From Roseovarius mucosus (GTDB lineage Bacteria > Pseudomonadota > Alphaproteobacteria > Rhodobacterales > Rhodobacteraceae): a stretch of DNA of 64,000 bases. The notes beneath the pieces are model-generated. The model saw only the letters and a program-made list of their open reading frames with translations. It was not told the DNA's origin and did not search any database. Below, in pieces: positions 1 to 8,946 of this stretch (position 1 is its first letter; each line of letters begins with the position of its first letter). A program made the translations under genes and the position numbers. The stretch lies in NCBI RefSeq assembly GCF_002080415.1, contig NZ_CP020474.1, forward strand, positions 2,927,501 through 2,991,500. Direction: 5' to 3'.

Positions 1-1
1 T

Positions 2-358
2 ACCGAAAAGCTTCTCGCCGCCTGCGAAGCCGAAGGGTTGCCGCTCCTCCCCGGTGCGGCCACGGCAAGCGAGGCAATGGCCCTCCTGGAGCGTGGCTAT
101 GACATGCTCAAGTTCTTCCCCGCCGAGGCGTCGGGCGGCGTAGCCGCTCTCAAAGCCATCGGTGCGCCTTTGCCGCAGATTTCGTTTTGCCCTACGGGCG
201 GGATCAACCCCGACAATGCGCCAAGCTATCTGTCGCTTTCCAATGTCGTCTGCGCCGGTGGCAGTTGGGTCGCACCTGAAGCTCTCGTCGCCATGGGCAA
301 ATGGGACGAAATCGAAGAGCTCGCCCGTGAAGCTGCCAAATTGAGAGCCGCACCCTGA
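2..358 (+). CDS. eda: KDPG/KHG aldolase, 3' part
   Basis: This is the C-terminal ~118 residues of 2-dehydro-3-deoxy-phosphogluconate aldolase, the last enzyme of the Entner-Doudoroff pathway, which splits KDPG into pyruvate and glyceraldehyde 3-phosphate in the cytoplasm. The reading frame is open from base 2, so the gene begins outside the window. Visible family motifs are [10 protein letters not shown], the Schiff-base lysine segment MLKFFPAE, and the phosphate-binding stretch FCPTGGI followed by [10 protein letters not shown]. The C-terminus looks complete. Directly downstream lies a decayed phosphoglucose isomerase fragment, which suggests that an original sugar-phosphate operon was truncated here. 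Confidence 0.93.
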   Translation, partial: TEKLLAACEAEGLPLLPGAATASEAMALLERGYDMLKFFPAEASGGVAALKAIGAPLPQISFCPTGGINPDNAPSYLSLSNVVCAGGSWVAPEALVAMGKWDEIEELAREAAKLRAAP

Positions 359-360
359 GA

Positions 361-560
361 GATATCTGGAACAGGCTGAAAGACAACCAGACCGCAAAAG
401 CCGCGCTCTTCAGCGATGTGGTCAATATCGGCATCGGCAGCTCCAAACTTGGCCCCGCCATAGCAACGCTCTCTCTTGCACCCTATCACGACGGCCCGCG
501 CTGTCATTTTGTCGCCAACATCGACAGCGTCGACGTTCCGCAGGCTTTGGTGCCTCACGG
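361..560 (+). pseudogene. pgi: Glucose-6-phosphate isomerase remnant
   Basis: The frame containing GTG at 418 reads [19 protein letters not shown], then [17 protein letters not shown]. This matches the substrate-binding region of phosphoglucose isomerase, normally NIGIGGSDLGP followed by a [15 protein letters not shown] segment. The family loop GGSDLGP is altered to GSSKLGP. Similarity fades after about base 540, and no frame continues as Pgi, which needs about 530 residues. I read it as an internal relic with both ends deleted, not a short functional gene. Its position right after eda fits the central-carbon operons of Rhodobacterales. Confidence 0.72.
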
Positions 561-828
561 CCAGCGTCCTGTAAACTCAGGTGAACGACAGCATGCCCGC
601 AATCACATCAAGCCGACACCACGGTGCTGGCGCACCGCTTACGAAAATGCTGCTCCTTGAACGAGAGCATATTGCGTCTTTCGATGGGCGCTGCGGCAGG
701 TGAGAGCCATCAATCCTTCAGGATACTCGGATCAAGAACAGACGTTTGCGATCAACCATTCGGCAGCGATGCGCGTTTTGAGTGCTCAACAACCCGGACG
801 TCGAAAAGGGCGCTTCATCAGTGCTTTT
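561..828. other. Non-coding stretch after pgi relic
   Basis: No convincing gene is visible between the pgi relic and the end of the convergent gtrA-like gene. Short open frames here have no recognisable family motifs. The stretch probably consists of eroded sequence from the same deletion event. Confidence 0.5.
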
Positions 829-1203
829 TCACTCTCTGCCAAAGGTCCAGTTGCGGTTGGCGTTGAACGTCAGGAGGAGCATGACGCCGGTGACGGCGAC
901 CTGCGCGGCAATGTAGGGAAGGGACAGCAAGGTGATGAGAGCGTGCATCAGGACGAAGTTCAGGATCATGGCGAAAACCGCGATAGCGAGGAATTTCGGC
1001 AGGGTTTTGCGGTGCGGGCTTTGGGCCGCAAACGTGAGACGATAGTTCAGCGCGTAGCTGACAAGAGCCCCAACCGCGGCACCGGCGGCGGAGGCAGGGG
1101 CAGGATGCGCGAGGCTGCCTTCAACAAGTGCGAGGAGGGTGAGATAGTGTGCCGCTGTCGCAACTGCGCCGACGCCCGCAAAGCTGAGGAACTGGCGGCT
1201 CAT
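829..1203 (-). CDS. GtrA-family membrane protein
   Basis: This is a 124-residue protein with four predicted hydrophobic segments, the size and layout of the GtrA family (PF04138). Family members are thought to help translocate undecaprenyl-linked sugars across the inner membrane for glycosylation of polysaccharide or lipids. The ending NANRNWTFGRE resembles the usual C-terminal N-x-W-x-F motif. Its ATG overlaps the stop of the upstream large membrane protein by four bases (ATGA), so it is the last gene of a three-gene operon beginning with a GtrB-like glycosyltransferase. Confidence 0.85.
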   Translation of the reverse strand: MSRQFLSFAGVGAVATAAHYLTLLALVEGSLAHPAPASAAGAAVGALVSYALNYRLTFAAQSPHRKTLPKFLAIAVFAMILNFVLMHALITLLSLPYIAAQVAVTGVMLLLTFNANRNWTFGRE

Positions 1204-3437
1204 GGCGTGCCGTCACCGCCGAGAACGCCGATCAGGGCGGCCTGAAGATTTTCGAGCGCGAGGGGAGAGAATGTAAAGGTCACTTCGTTTTGCCCGACTG
1301 AAAGATCGACCGCACGAAAGAGGCCGTCCTGAATCACAAGGGGCACCGGCACACCGTTGGCAGTAGCGGTCCATCCGGGATAAGCGAAATCATGCAGCAC
1401 CAAGCGGCAAGGAGACGTGCATTTGGCGCTGACCTCTACCACGACATTCGTGTAGCGGTTGATGCGGGGTTGTGGGCCAGGTGTAGCCCCAGCATCGGTT
1501 GCGGGCAGGAGAACGGCACGAGGCTTTGCATTGCGATTTTCATATAGGTGGAAATTCTGGTCAAGATAGGGAATGACGGCAACCTCTTGCAGCGCATCTT
1601 GTGGAAGGGTGCGGTCAATCTTTTCCACTGGCTTGCCGGTCATGATATACCGCAGTCCCAACTGGTCGGCCATCACACTGTCATATGACGTCATAGCTGT
1701 TCCGAACCTGCGGTTGGCCGATGCATTGTTCTGGTGCTTGGGTGCTATAAGGCTGTCAAATGCCCTGAGGCGGATAGGGTTATAGCCGAGCAGCGCCTCT
1801 ATCCCCGCTGCCTGACCGATGTTCTGGGATGAGGCACCAAGGCCAATCGTTTCTACCCGCCACGGTGCGCCGCTCGGGTCGGTTGCTTTCGAGAGCGCTG
1901 CGAGGCGCGCGATGTGATCGTAGGCGGCAGGGGTTTCCAGCTGATCGTAAAATTGCGGAAGACTGGCGTTCAGCCTGATGTTGCTATGGGCCGTGATCAG
2001 ATCAGCGGCGCTAATCAAAAGGATTGCTGCGAGGAGAAATCGCTGCAAGGGTCCCCGCACCCGGACCGCCATGATGAGCAATGCGAGGAGAATTGCACTA
2101 TAGGCAAGGGCGCGTGCGGCGGGCAGACCAAGATCGGCCAGGTGTCCCTGTTTCGCCCCGAGGAGGCCAACAAACACGGCCCCGCTGATGGTCAGGACCA
2201 ACACCGCGAGACTGCCGACGGTACTCAGACGCGACGGCGCACGCAGCATGTCGTTCATCAGCGCCCCTGTCAAAAGCGCCGCTGAGGCCCCGAAGAGGAA
2301 GAGCGCATCGGCAGGGCGTCGAAAGAGGTCGATCCCCGGCACGGTGTCATAAAGCCATTCAAAGACGGGCGTGTAATGCCCCAGCGCATAGATCAGGAAG
2401 AGAATTGCCAGCAGCGTAAAGACCAGCGTCTCACGCCGCCAGAGACGCCCTGCGCCGATCCCGTGCCAGAGAATCAGCACGAGCGCCAGCGCGCCGACGT
2501 ACCCATGAAGCATGCCGCGATGCACGAAGAACTGCCCGCCCCACGCATGGCTCGCCGGGCCCCAATAGGCCCCGGCGCGGTCAAGCGGGCCGAAGATGTC
2601 GACCATGAACAGCGTCGCCAGCGCGGCGGGGTGCAGGGACTGAAGGCTTGCGCCCTCATAATCGAAGCTGGGCCTGTTGCTGATCTCAGCCAGTTGCAGG
2701 AGAAGAAGTATCGGGATCGCCGCGAGGCAAAGCGCTGTGATGCCGCCGAGGATCACCGGCGTCTGATGGCGAAGCGGCACCGTTTGACCCGATCCCGGCC
2801 AGCTTCGGCTGAGCCAGTAGAACCCGAGGAACCACGCCGCAAGATACGCCACGTGATTGCGGTCGATCAGCATCAACCCCAGCGCCACGCCAAAGGCGAT
2901 GCCCCGCCAGATGCCACCGTGGGTTAGCACCGCTTCCAGCCTCCAGAGGCAAACTGCGAGCCACATCATGCTGACGGTCATCAGAAGGTGTTCGAGCCGG
3001 ACGGTTAGCGCGCCTGACAGCATAAAGCAGATGGCGGCAGCAGCGCCCGCCTCAACTCGCCAGCCACGCAGGCGGGCAAAGCCGAGAATGGCGAGGCCCA
3101 TCACAAGCAGATGCAGAAGGTGAATCGCGTCTACCAGCCGCATTGAGGGGGCAGGACCGGCGAGAACGGCGGGCCAGAAGCTGGGTGTGAAAATTACTGA
3201 TTGTGGGTCAGCGACCATGGGAAAGCCGCCGAAATGATAGGGGCTCCAGAGCGGGCTTTCGCCGCTGTGCCAGGCGAGGGCGAGGAAGCGGACCATGGGG
3301 TAGAAATGGTTCTTCGCGTCATGGGGGATGATCTGGCCACCGCCAAGCCACGGCCAGCAAAACACAAGCCATGCCGTTGCGACGAAGACCGCCGCGAGGC
3401 TGTAGCCGCCCTGCGGGAACGGGTCAGGACGGATCAA
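1200..3437 (-). CDS. Large membrane protein, YfhO/GT-C-like
   Basis: This 745-residue protein has about a dozen hydrophobic helices over the first ~480 residues and a soluble C-terminal domain of ~250 residues. The N-terminal part has GT-C glycosyltransferase character: a first loop with HDAKNHFYPMVRF and PLWSPYHFGGFPM resembles YfhO-type proteins, which transfer sugars from polyprenyl-phosphate donors on the outer face of the membrane. The start appears to be TTG, overlapping the stop of the GtrB-like gene as TTGA. It occupies the position of the serotype-specific transferase in gtrA-gtrB-gtrX cassettes, so it probably uses the sugar lipid made by the GtrB-like enzyme. The acceptor is unknown. 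Confidence 0.75.
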   Translation of the reverse strand: MIRPDPFPQGGYSLAAVFVATAWLVFCWPWLGGGQIIPHDAKNHFYPMVRFLALAWHSGESPLWSPYHFGGFPMVADPQSVIFTPSFWPAVLAGPAPSMRLVDAIHLLHLLVMGLAILGFARLRGWRVEAGAAAAICFMLSGALTVRLEHLLMTVSMMWLAVCLWRLEAVLTHGGIWRGIAFGVALGLMLIDRNHVAYLAAWFLGFYWLSRSWPGSGQTVPLRHQTPVILGGITALCLAAIPILLLLQLAEISNRPSFDYEGASLQSLHPAALATLFMVDIFGPLDRAGAYWGPASHAWGGQFFVHRGMLHGYVGALALVLILWHGIGAGRLWRRETLVFTLLAILFLIYALGHYTPVFEWLYDTVPGIDLFRRPADALFLFGASAALLTGALMNDMLRAPSRLSTVGSLAVLVLTISGAVFVGLLGAKQGHLADLGLPAARALAYSAILLALLIMAVRVRGPLQRFLLAAILLISAADLITAHSNIRLNASLPQFYDQLETPAAYDHIARLAALSKATDPSGAPWRVETIGLGASSQNIGQAAGIEALLGYNPIRLRAFDSLIAPKHQNNASANRRFGTAMTSYDSVMADQLGLRYIMTGKPVEKIDRTLPQDALQEVAVIPYLDQNFHLYENRNAKPRAVLLPATDAGATPGPQPRINRYTNVVVEVSAKCTSPCRLVLHDFAYPGWTATANGVPVPLVIQDGLFRAVDLSVGQNEVTFTFSPLALENLQAALIGVLGGDGTP

Positions 3438-4543
3438 GAGACGAACGTGTCCAGCCCGCGCGACGGAGCTTTGGACGGGGCGACGACAGATGGTGGCATC
3501 TGGAGGGGTGTCTGCGGCATGTAGGGACGCTGATCAAAGCCGATGCGCTCCTGCACGAGAAACATCGGGCGTTGCTTTACCTCTGCGAAAATACGGCTGA
3601 CATATTCGCCCATGATGCCGAGCCCCAGCAACTGAACACCAGAGAGGAAACAGACCGCAACCATCAGCGAGGCATAGCCGGGCACGTCGATTCCGAAGGC
3701 GAGCTTTTGCACGAAGATCACTGCACCGTAGAGCGTGGAGGCGAAGGCGAGCAGGAGGCCGATATAGGTCCAGACTTTAAGCGGAAGGGAGCCGAAGGCC
3801 GTCATGGCATCCATCGCGAAGCGGGCCAGTTTTAGCAGCGGCCAGCCGGACTGGCCATGAGCACGCGGCGCGACATCGAAAGGCACCGCCTTACGCCGAA
3901 ACCCGACCCAAGCATAAAGCCCCTTTGTGAACCTTCCGCGCTCGGGCAATTGCATCAGAGCATCGACGACCTTGCGGTCGAGGAGGATGAAATCGCCCGC
4001 CCCCTCCATCAGTTTGACATCGCAGATCAGGCCAAAGACACGATAGAAGCTACGCGCCAGAAAACGGCGCATCCAGCTTTCATCCTGGCGAGAGTTGCGT
4101 TTGGCATAGACAATGTCGGCACCAAGGCTCCATTCTTTTATCATCGCGTCGATGGTCTCGGGCGGGTGTTGAAGATCGACGTCAATCTGGATCACGAGAT
4201 CGCCTACGGCATGGGACAGACCTGCATTCAGCGCCGCTTCCTTGCCGAAATTTCGGCTGAGGCGGATCAGCTTGATACGGGCATCCAGTGCACACTGCTC
4301 CGCCACGCACACCGGTGTCTTATCGGCGCTGCCATCATCAACGAAAATGATTTCGCATGCAGCGCGCGTTCTGTCGAGACAGGGAAGCAGGCGGTCGAGA
4401 AAGGCACGGATATTCCCCGCTTCATTATAAGCTGGCACGACGACAGAGAGTGACGCGGCACTGCGTGCGCTGCCGTTCTGGTTGGCGGGTGTTGTATCGA
4501 TCAGGGGGATGTCCTGTTCGAATACAAACTCGTTGTCGTTCAT
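3434..4543 (-). CDS. GtrB/DPM1-like glycosyltransferase, family 2
   Basis: This is a 369-residue polyprenyl-phosphate sugar transferase. The GT-2 catalytic domain starts near residue 32 with SVVVPAYNEAGN, continues with IIFVDDGSADKT and LSRNFGKEAALNAG, and has the DxD-type metal-binding segment QIDVDLQHPPE. Two C-terminal membrane helices (around residues 245-320) match the GtrB/ArnC/DPM1 group, which transfers a sugar from a nucleotide donor to undecaprenyl phosphate on the cytoplasmic side. It is the first gene of the operon with the GT-C-like protein and GtrA, and has a strong purine-rich GGGGGGAA ribosome-binding site. Confidence 0.9.
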   Translation of the reverse strand: MNDNEFVFEQDIPLIDTTPANQNGSARSAASLSVVVPAYNEAGNIRAFLDRLLPCLDRTRAACEIIFVDDGSADKTPVCVAEQCALDARIKLIRLSRNFGKEAALNAGLSHAVGDLVIQIDVDLQHPPETIDAMIKEWSLGADIVYAKRNSRQDESWMRRFLARSFYRVFGLICDVKLMEGAGDFILLDRKVVDALMQLPERGRFTKGLYAWVGFRRKAVPFDVAPRAHGQSGWPLLKLARFAMDAMTAFGSLPLKVWTYIGLLLAFASTLYGAVIFVQKLAFGIDVPGYASLMVAVCFLSGVQLLGLGIMGEYVSRIFAEVKQRPMFLVQERIGFDQRPYMPQTPLQMPPSVVAPSKAPSRGLDTFVS

Positions 4544-4683
4544 AATATTCCCCCCGACATAACCAGACGAAGCCCGATATCAGAACGTTTATATGCATAA
4601 TGGAGCGAAGGGTTTATAGGGTAACTTCACTTCAGCGGATCACAAGTCAGTGTCCAAAGGTGTTCGGTGTTAAGGCAGGTATC

Positions 4684-5574
4684 ATGGACAAGATTATTGA
4701 AACACCGATGACCTGGGGCGGGCGCATTCATCTTTGTGCTGATGATTTCGGTTTGAACGCGGCGGTCGATGAGGGGATTCTGGACCTCGTGCACCTTGGT
4801 CGGCTGACGGCAGTCAGCTGCATGGCGGGGGGAGTGGAAATTGCGCGGGACATCCCCCGGTTACTGGCTGCGGTCAGCGATGCGCCCCGGCCCGTTCAGA
4901 TCGGGCTCCACGTGACTTTGACTGAGTATACCACGTTGGGGCCGATCCGCGGCCTTGCGCCTGAGTGCGCCCTGCCGGGGATTGGGACGGTGATGAGGCA
5001 GGCATATTTGCGCCGATTGGATGTGCCCGCTATCCGGATGGAGATTGACCGGCAGATGGCCTGCCTTTCTGCGCTGATGGGCCGGGTGCCCGATTTCGTG
5101 GATGGCCATCAACATGTGCATCTTCTTCCGGGAATACGCGATGCGGTGGCGGCAAGCTGGAAGGACTGGAACGTGCGGCCGGGCTGGGTCCGGTATTGCG
5201 GCGCGCCGGAGCGAGACCTCGCCCGGCTGCCGTCGGCCCAGTTCAAATCCCGCGTGCTAAGCCTGATGAGCCGTGCCGCCGCGCCCTCGCATGATGAAGC
5301 CGGCATGGTGACGAATCCACGCTTTTTCGGCGTGACGGAATTCTCGCCAGAGGTGCCTTTTGGCCCCCGGATGCGCCGTTGGCTGTCGCTAGCGAACAGC
5401 GGCGAGAGCGGCGCGCTCATCATGTGCCATCCGGGACGGGCATCGGCGCCCGCAGCAGGTGATCCGCCTGACCCGATCCATCTCCATCGCCCACAGGAGC
5501 TTGCCTATCTCGCGTCCGAAGCTTTCTTGACGGATCTCGCCGAGACAGGTGTTGCGACGCGATTTGGTCTTTGA
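4684..5574 (+). CDS. hpnK: ChbG/HpnK (YdjC) family deacetylase
   Basis: This is a 296-residue carbohydrate deacetylase-like protein. Metal-site motifs are visible: LCADDFGLN near the N-terminus (Asp pair), DGHQHVHLLPG near residue 140 (His), and MCHPG near the C-terminus. The family includes ChbG, which deacetylates chitooligosaccharides, and HpnK, linked to hopanoid glycolipid synthesis. The ATG at 4684 follows AAGGCAGG. An earlier ATG at 4600 would add an unrelated 28-residue extension. It is divergent from the gtr-like operon, which supports a role in modifying a glycan or glycolipid. The HpnK assignment is tentative. Confidence 0.78.
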   Translation: MDKIIETPMTWGGRIHLCADDFGLNAAVDEGILDLVHLGRLTAVSCMAGGVEIARDIPRLLAAVSDAPRPVQIGLHVTLTEYTTLGPIRGLAPECALPGIGTVMRQAYLRRLDVPAIRMEIDRQMACLSALMGRVPDFVDGHQHVHLLPGIRDAVAASWKDWNVRPGWVRYCGAPERDLARLPSAQFKSRVLSLMSRAAAPSHDEAGMVTNPRFFGVTEFSPEVPFGPRMRRWLSLANSGESGALIMCHPGRASAPAAGDPPDPIHLHRPQELAYLASEAFLTDLAETGVATRFGL

Positions 5575-6361
5575 GAGGCGGCGCGGAAACTGTGTTTGCC
5601 ATGTTTGTGGAGTGTCACTGAGCACTGACCCGGCATTTTCATCCAGATCTGAGCCACCCAGTCGTAATGATCTTCTGATTATGATGGCGTCAATACTGTT
5701 GCCTCTTTTCGCTTATTCTTTGCTGTTTCGGTGCTGGCCTTGAAACGGTAGCTGCCAATTCCTGTCTCGAAGATGTGGCAGCGATGGGTGAGATGCTCGG
5801 AGGGGCCGATATCGCGTTTTTCGTATCCATCCTAGTCTCAGGACCCGTCTACACCGCAATGCTCATTCTGCGTCCGGGGCCTGCGTATCTTCTTGGGCCA
5901 AATGGTGCAGTCTTCGGAATGTCGCACGGCGAGGGCGAAAAAGCGTTTCCGCCCACTGTTCAGGCTGAAGGTTGAGGTCTGGCAAGGTATTCAAGCAAGC
6001 GCGCTCGGGTAACGCCCGCCCGAGCGCCAAGCCTGTGGCGGTCTGCAACATCGCCCTTTGCTCTAGGGCTCACTCTCAGTTCGCGGACGCGCTGGATCAT
6101 CGCCAAAAACATGATTGAGATCGACAAACACAGACAGGAGTTGCAAACATGATCATCAAACGACTTGAATAGGGTCTGTCGCAAAGTTTCAGTCAAGTTG
6201 AGATCAGGCTTGCGCTGGACATAATCATGCTGCGAGATGGACGACCCGCTGCAATGCGATCATGTCTTTGCTCTTGAATTGCCCTTTGCGGGTCATGTTG
6301 GCGTCTTTATCCCGGCGAGAGTGGCAGAGGCCGAATAGCCGGCTTTCGCAAGCCTCTTCTT
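5575..6361. other. Gene-poor region with eroded fragments
   Basis: No intact gene is visible. On the plus strand, 5775-5890 reads GEMLGGADIAFFVSILVSG, resembling the end of an NCS1-type permease. On the minus strand around 5960-6110 the sequence GVTRARLLEYLA looks like a helix-turn-helix fragment with a frameshift. From 6172 rightwards, GGGTCTGTCGCAAAGTTT resembles an IS6-type terminal repeat. Inside it, the minus strand at about 6235-6300 reads MTRKGQFKSKDMIALQ, reminiscent of an IS6 transposase C-terminus. All three are weak, but together they suggest repeated insertion and decay. Confidence 0.45.
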
Positions 6362-7279
6362 CTATTTAAGCCGCTGAGCGCCTTGAAGTCTGTGACTATC
6401 CGACTGCTCAAGGAAATCAACAAAGTGTTGGGTCGGGAGGCGCAGGTTTTCAGATGCCCAGACGGCCTCCGTGACCATGACGTCGTCGATGTCAGAGATC
6501 GGCAAGGGCACCAAACCACCAGTGGCGAAGTCGTAGATGCTTTCGGTCAAGATGGTGATGCCCATTCCGCAGGACACAAGACCAAGAATTCCAACCGAGT
6601 TGAAAGCCTCCTGCACGATGCGCGGCTGAAAGCCAGCCTTGCGGCAATGCGGAAAGAGATAGTCGTAGAAATGCGCCCAGGCCTCGGTCGGCCCATGCAC
6701 GAAATCCTCATCAGCCAGATCGGCCAGCTCAACAGAGGCACGCGATGCCAGGCGATGGCCTTCGGGCACGATGCAGATCGGACGGTCGGTTTGCACGACG
6801 CGGCTTCGAAATCCTGGTTGCCGCACCGGCCCGGTAACAAATCCAATATCGAGCTTGTCGTCCCTCAACTGCTGAAGTTGTGCAGCAGTAACCCCGTGAT
6901 GCGGGCGCACGGTGATGCCGGGGTGCCTTTGATGAAACTGCTTGAGCAATTCGGGCAGCGCATCGGCGATCGCGAAATCAGTATAGCCCACCCGCAGCGC
7001 ACCGGCCTCGCCGATGCTGACCCGGCGCGTCAGATCGATGGTGGCCTCCACTCCGTTTAGCACGCGCTGACCGCCCTCGCGAAAGGCGCGGCCCGCATCG
7101 GTCAGGCGCACGAAGTTCTGTGAACGGTCGAACAACGTAACCTGCAACTCCGCCTCAAGGTGCTGGATCGTGCGGGTGAGGGCGGGTTGCGATATGTGAA
7201 GATGTTCCGAGGCGCGTCGGAAATTCAAGTCCTCAGCAAGGACCAGAAAATAGCGGATATGGCGCAGACCGATTTTCAT
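6362..7279 (-). CDS. LysR-family transcriptional regulator
   Basis: This 305-residue regulator has the standard LysR layout: an N-terminal winged helix-turn-helix (residues 1-65; FRRASEHLHISQPALTRTIQ) and a C-terminal effector-binding domain (about 90-300). It is divergently transcribed from the TRAP/formamidase-like operon, with 112 bases between the two starts. LysR proteins usually control the divergent operon in response to its substrate or an intermediate, so it probably senses the compound imported by the neighbouring DctPQM system. An ATCAATTGAT palindrome lies in the shared promoter region. The effector cannot be read from sequence. Confidence 0.93.
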   Translation of the reverse strand: MKIGLRHIRYFLVLAEDLNFRRASEHLHISQPALTRTIQHLEAELQVTLFDRSQNFVRLTDAGRAFREGGQRVLNGVEATIDLTRRVSIGEAGALRVGYTDFAIADALPELLKQFHQRHPGITVRPHHGVTAAQLQQLRDDKLDIGFVTGPVRQPGFRSRVVQTDRPICIVPEGHRLASRASVELADLADEDFVHGPTEAWAHFYDYLFPHCRKAGFQPRIVQEAFNSVGILGLVSCGMGITILTESIYDFATGGLVPLPISDIDDVMVTEAVWASENLRLPTQHFVDFLEQSDSHRLQGAQRLK

Positions 7280-7304
7280 GATACCTTTTATGCATCAGAA
7301 ACTA

Positions 7305-7314
7305 ATCAATTGAT
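7305..7314. promoter_or_regulatory. Candidate LysR operator
   Basis: A perfect palindrome, ATCAATTGAT, lies between the LysR gene and the TRAP operon. LysR proteins bind short dyads in such divergent promoters, so this is a plausible site; no footprint data can be inferred. Confidence 0.35.
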
Positions 7315-7391
7315 ATTATACTTGCAGGTCTAGCCCGGCTACCCTGATTGGATAACAAAAACAAAAATTCCATATGCAACCGGGAGCGATC

Positions 7392-8390
7392 ATGTCACAT
7401 TCACCCTTTAAGATCTTCGCCGGGCCACTTGCGGCCCTGACCGTTGTCGCGGGCACGGCCTCGGCGCAAGACGTCACCATCAATCTCGGCTATGCGGCCT
7501 CCGAGACCAGCACCTATGCCGTGCTCGCCGACAAGTTCGAGGAGCTGGTTGAGGAATATACCGAAGGCAGCGTTGACGTGAAGGTGCGCTGCTGCGGCCA
7601 GCTCATGGGCGAGGACGAGGCATTCAAGGCGATGCAGCTTGGAACCGTGGATATGTTCGTTATCACCGGTAACAACATCTCACCGCATTTTCCGCTGATG
7701 GACGCGTTCGTTCTGCCCTACATCTTTCAAAACAAGGAGCATGCTTACCGCGTGCTCGAAGGTGAGGTTGGGCGCGATTTCGCCGCGCAGCTTCAGGCCG
7801 CGACAAACGTGCATCTGCTGACCTACGGTTTTGTTGGGGATCGCGATTTCTACAATTCCAGAAGTCCAATCGCCTCGGTCGAGGACATGGCGGGGCTCAA
7901 GGTGCGTGTCCCCAAGAACCAGGTGATGATCGACACCTACGAGGAATTTGGCGCGGCACCCATTCCGCTGCCTTGGGCCGACACGCCAACTGCGCTTCAG
8001 ACCGGCACGGTTGAAGGGGCGGATAACGGCACCTCATTCATCAAATCGCAGAAGTTCTACGAGATCATGCCCTATTTCACGGTTCTGGAGCATTTCACCT
8101 ATTTCTCGCCGCTCTTCGCCAGCGACCGCGTGATGAACAAGCTCGATGAGGCGCAGCGCGACGCGGTGATGCGGGCGGCCGCCGAGGCGGGTGTTTATCA
8201 CCGCAAGGAAATGGCAGCGCAGACCGACGAAATCCGCGCCTTCCTGACGGGCGAGGGCGGCATGGAAACAACCAACGTCGACCGCTCTGGCTTTATCGAG
8301 GCGGGACTGCGCGTGCAGGATCGCTATGCCGCCGACAAAGGGGATGACTTCATTGCCCTTGTGAATGCTATCCGCACGGAAGCCGAGTAA
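7392..8390 (+). CDS. TRAP transporter substrate-binding protein (DctP)
   Basis: This is a 332-residue periplasmic binding protein of the DctP family. A signal peptide ends around AGTASAQ. The DctP core follows, including the binding-pocket region GLKVRVPKN and the typical ALQTGTVEGADNG. It delivers its ligand to the DctQ-DctM membrane pair encoded immediately downstream. The ATG at 7392 is preferred because GGGAGCG precedes it; the upstream ATG at 7374 has no ribosome-binding site. An unusual Cys-Cys pair (VRCCGQLMGE) sits near residue 60. Substrate is unknown. The co-transcribed formamidase-like gene makes an amide or N-substituted compound a reasonable guess. Confidence 0.92.
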   Translation: MSHSPFKIFAGPLAALTVVAGTASAQDVTINLGYAASETSTYAVLADKFEELVEEYTEGSVDVKVRCCGQLMGEDEAFKAMQLGTVDMFVITGNNISPHFPLMDAFVLPYIFQNKEHAYRVLEGEVGRDFAAQLQAATNVHLLTYGFVGDRDFYNSRSPIASVEDMAGLKVRVPKNQVMIDTYEEFGAAPIPLPWADTPTALQTGTVEGADNGTSFIKSQKFYEIMPYFTVLEHFTYFSPLFASDRVMNKLDEAQRDAVMRAAAEAGVYHRKEMAAQTDEIRAFLTGEGGMETTNVDRSGFIEAGLRVQDRYAADKGDDFIALVNAIRTEAE

Positions 8391-8463
8391 CTCATTCTGA
8401 ACCACCGCACGGGGGGCAGCGCTACCCCGTGCCATTTTACACCTTCAAGGCGGAGGCGGGGCC

Positions 8464-8946
8464 ATGCTGTCCAAGCTAGACAGGTATTTCGAAGAGGTGA
8501 TTTGCACGATCTGCCTGACGGTTGTGGTGGGGTCTGTCCTGCTTCAGGTCATCTTGCGCTACTTCTTTTCGACCGCCGCCGCCTGGGCCGAGGAAACCGC
8601 GGTCTACGGCATGATCTTTGCGGTCTATCTCGGGGCCACGATGGCGGTCCGCGAACGCGCGCATATCCGCATCACCCTGTTGGTTAGCCGCCTGCCGCGC
8701 GCCTTGCAGGTAGGGGCCGTGGTACTGGCCGATGCGCTCTGGGCCGGCTTCGTGATTTTCATGATCTTGCAGACGACGATCTATACGCAGCTTTTGTTCA
8801 ACGTCACCTACATGACCCCCGGTTTGGGGATCGAGCAGCGATGGGTGCAGATGATCATCCCGATGGCGTTCGGCCTCATGCTTTTTCGTATCCTGCAAGT
8901 TTATTGGCGGTGGGGGCGTGACGGCTGGAAGGATCTGCCGCTATGA
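8464..8946 (+). CDS. TRAP transporter small permease (DctQ)
   Basis: This 160-residue four-helix membrane protein is the DctQ-type small subunit of a tripartite ATP-independent periplasmic transporter. The conserved AWAEETAVYGMIF segment between helices 1 and 2 is typical. It forms the membrane complex with the DctM protein whose ATG overlaps its stop by four bases. A strong GGAGG-like ribosome-binding site precedes the start. Confidence 0.92.
   Translation: MLSKLDRYFEEVICTICLTVVVGSVLLQVILRYFFSTAAAWAEETAVYGMIFAVYLGATMAVRERAHIRITLLVSRLPRALQVGAVVLADALWAGFVIFMILQTTIYTQLLFNVTYMTPGLGIEQRWVQMIIPMAFGLMLFRILQVYWRWGRDGWKDLPL

Noticed and set aside
1914..3123. Long plus-strand open frames opposite the membrane protein gene
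   Set aside because: They mirror the codon bias of the minus-strand gene, are rich in Gln/Arg/His and have no domain motifs or ribosome-binding sites.
6172..6361. A complete IS6 element
   Set aside because: Only one repeat-like end and a transposase-like tail are present; there is no intact transposase or second end.
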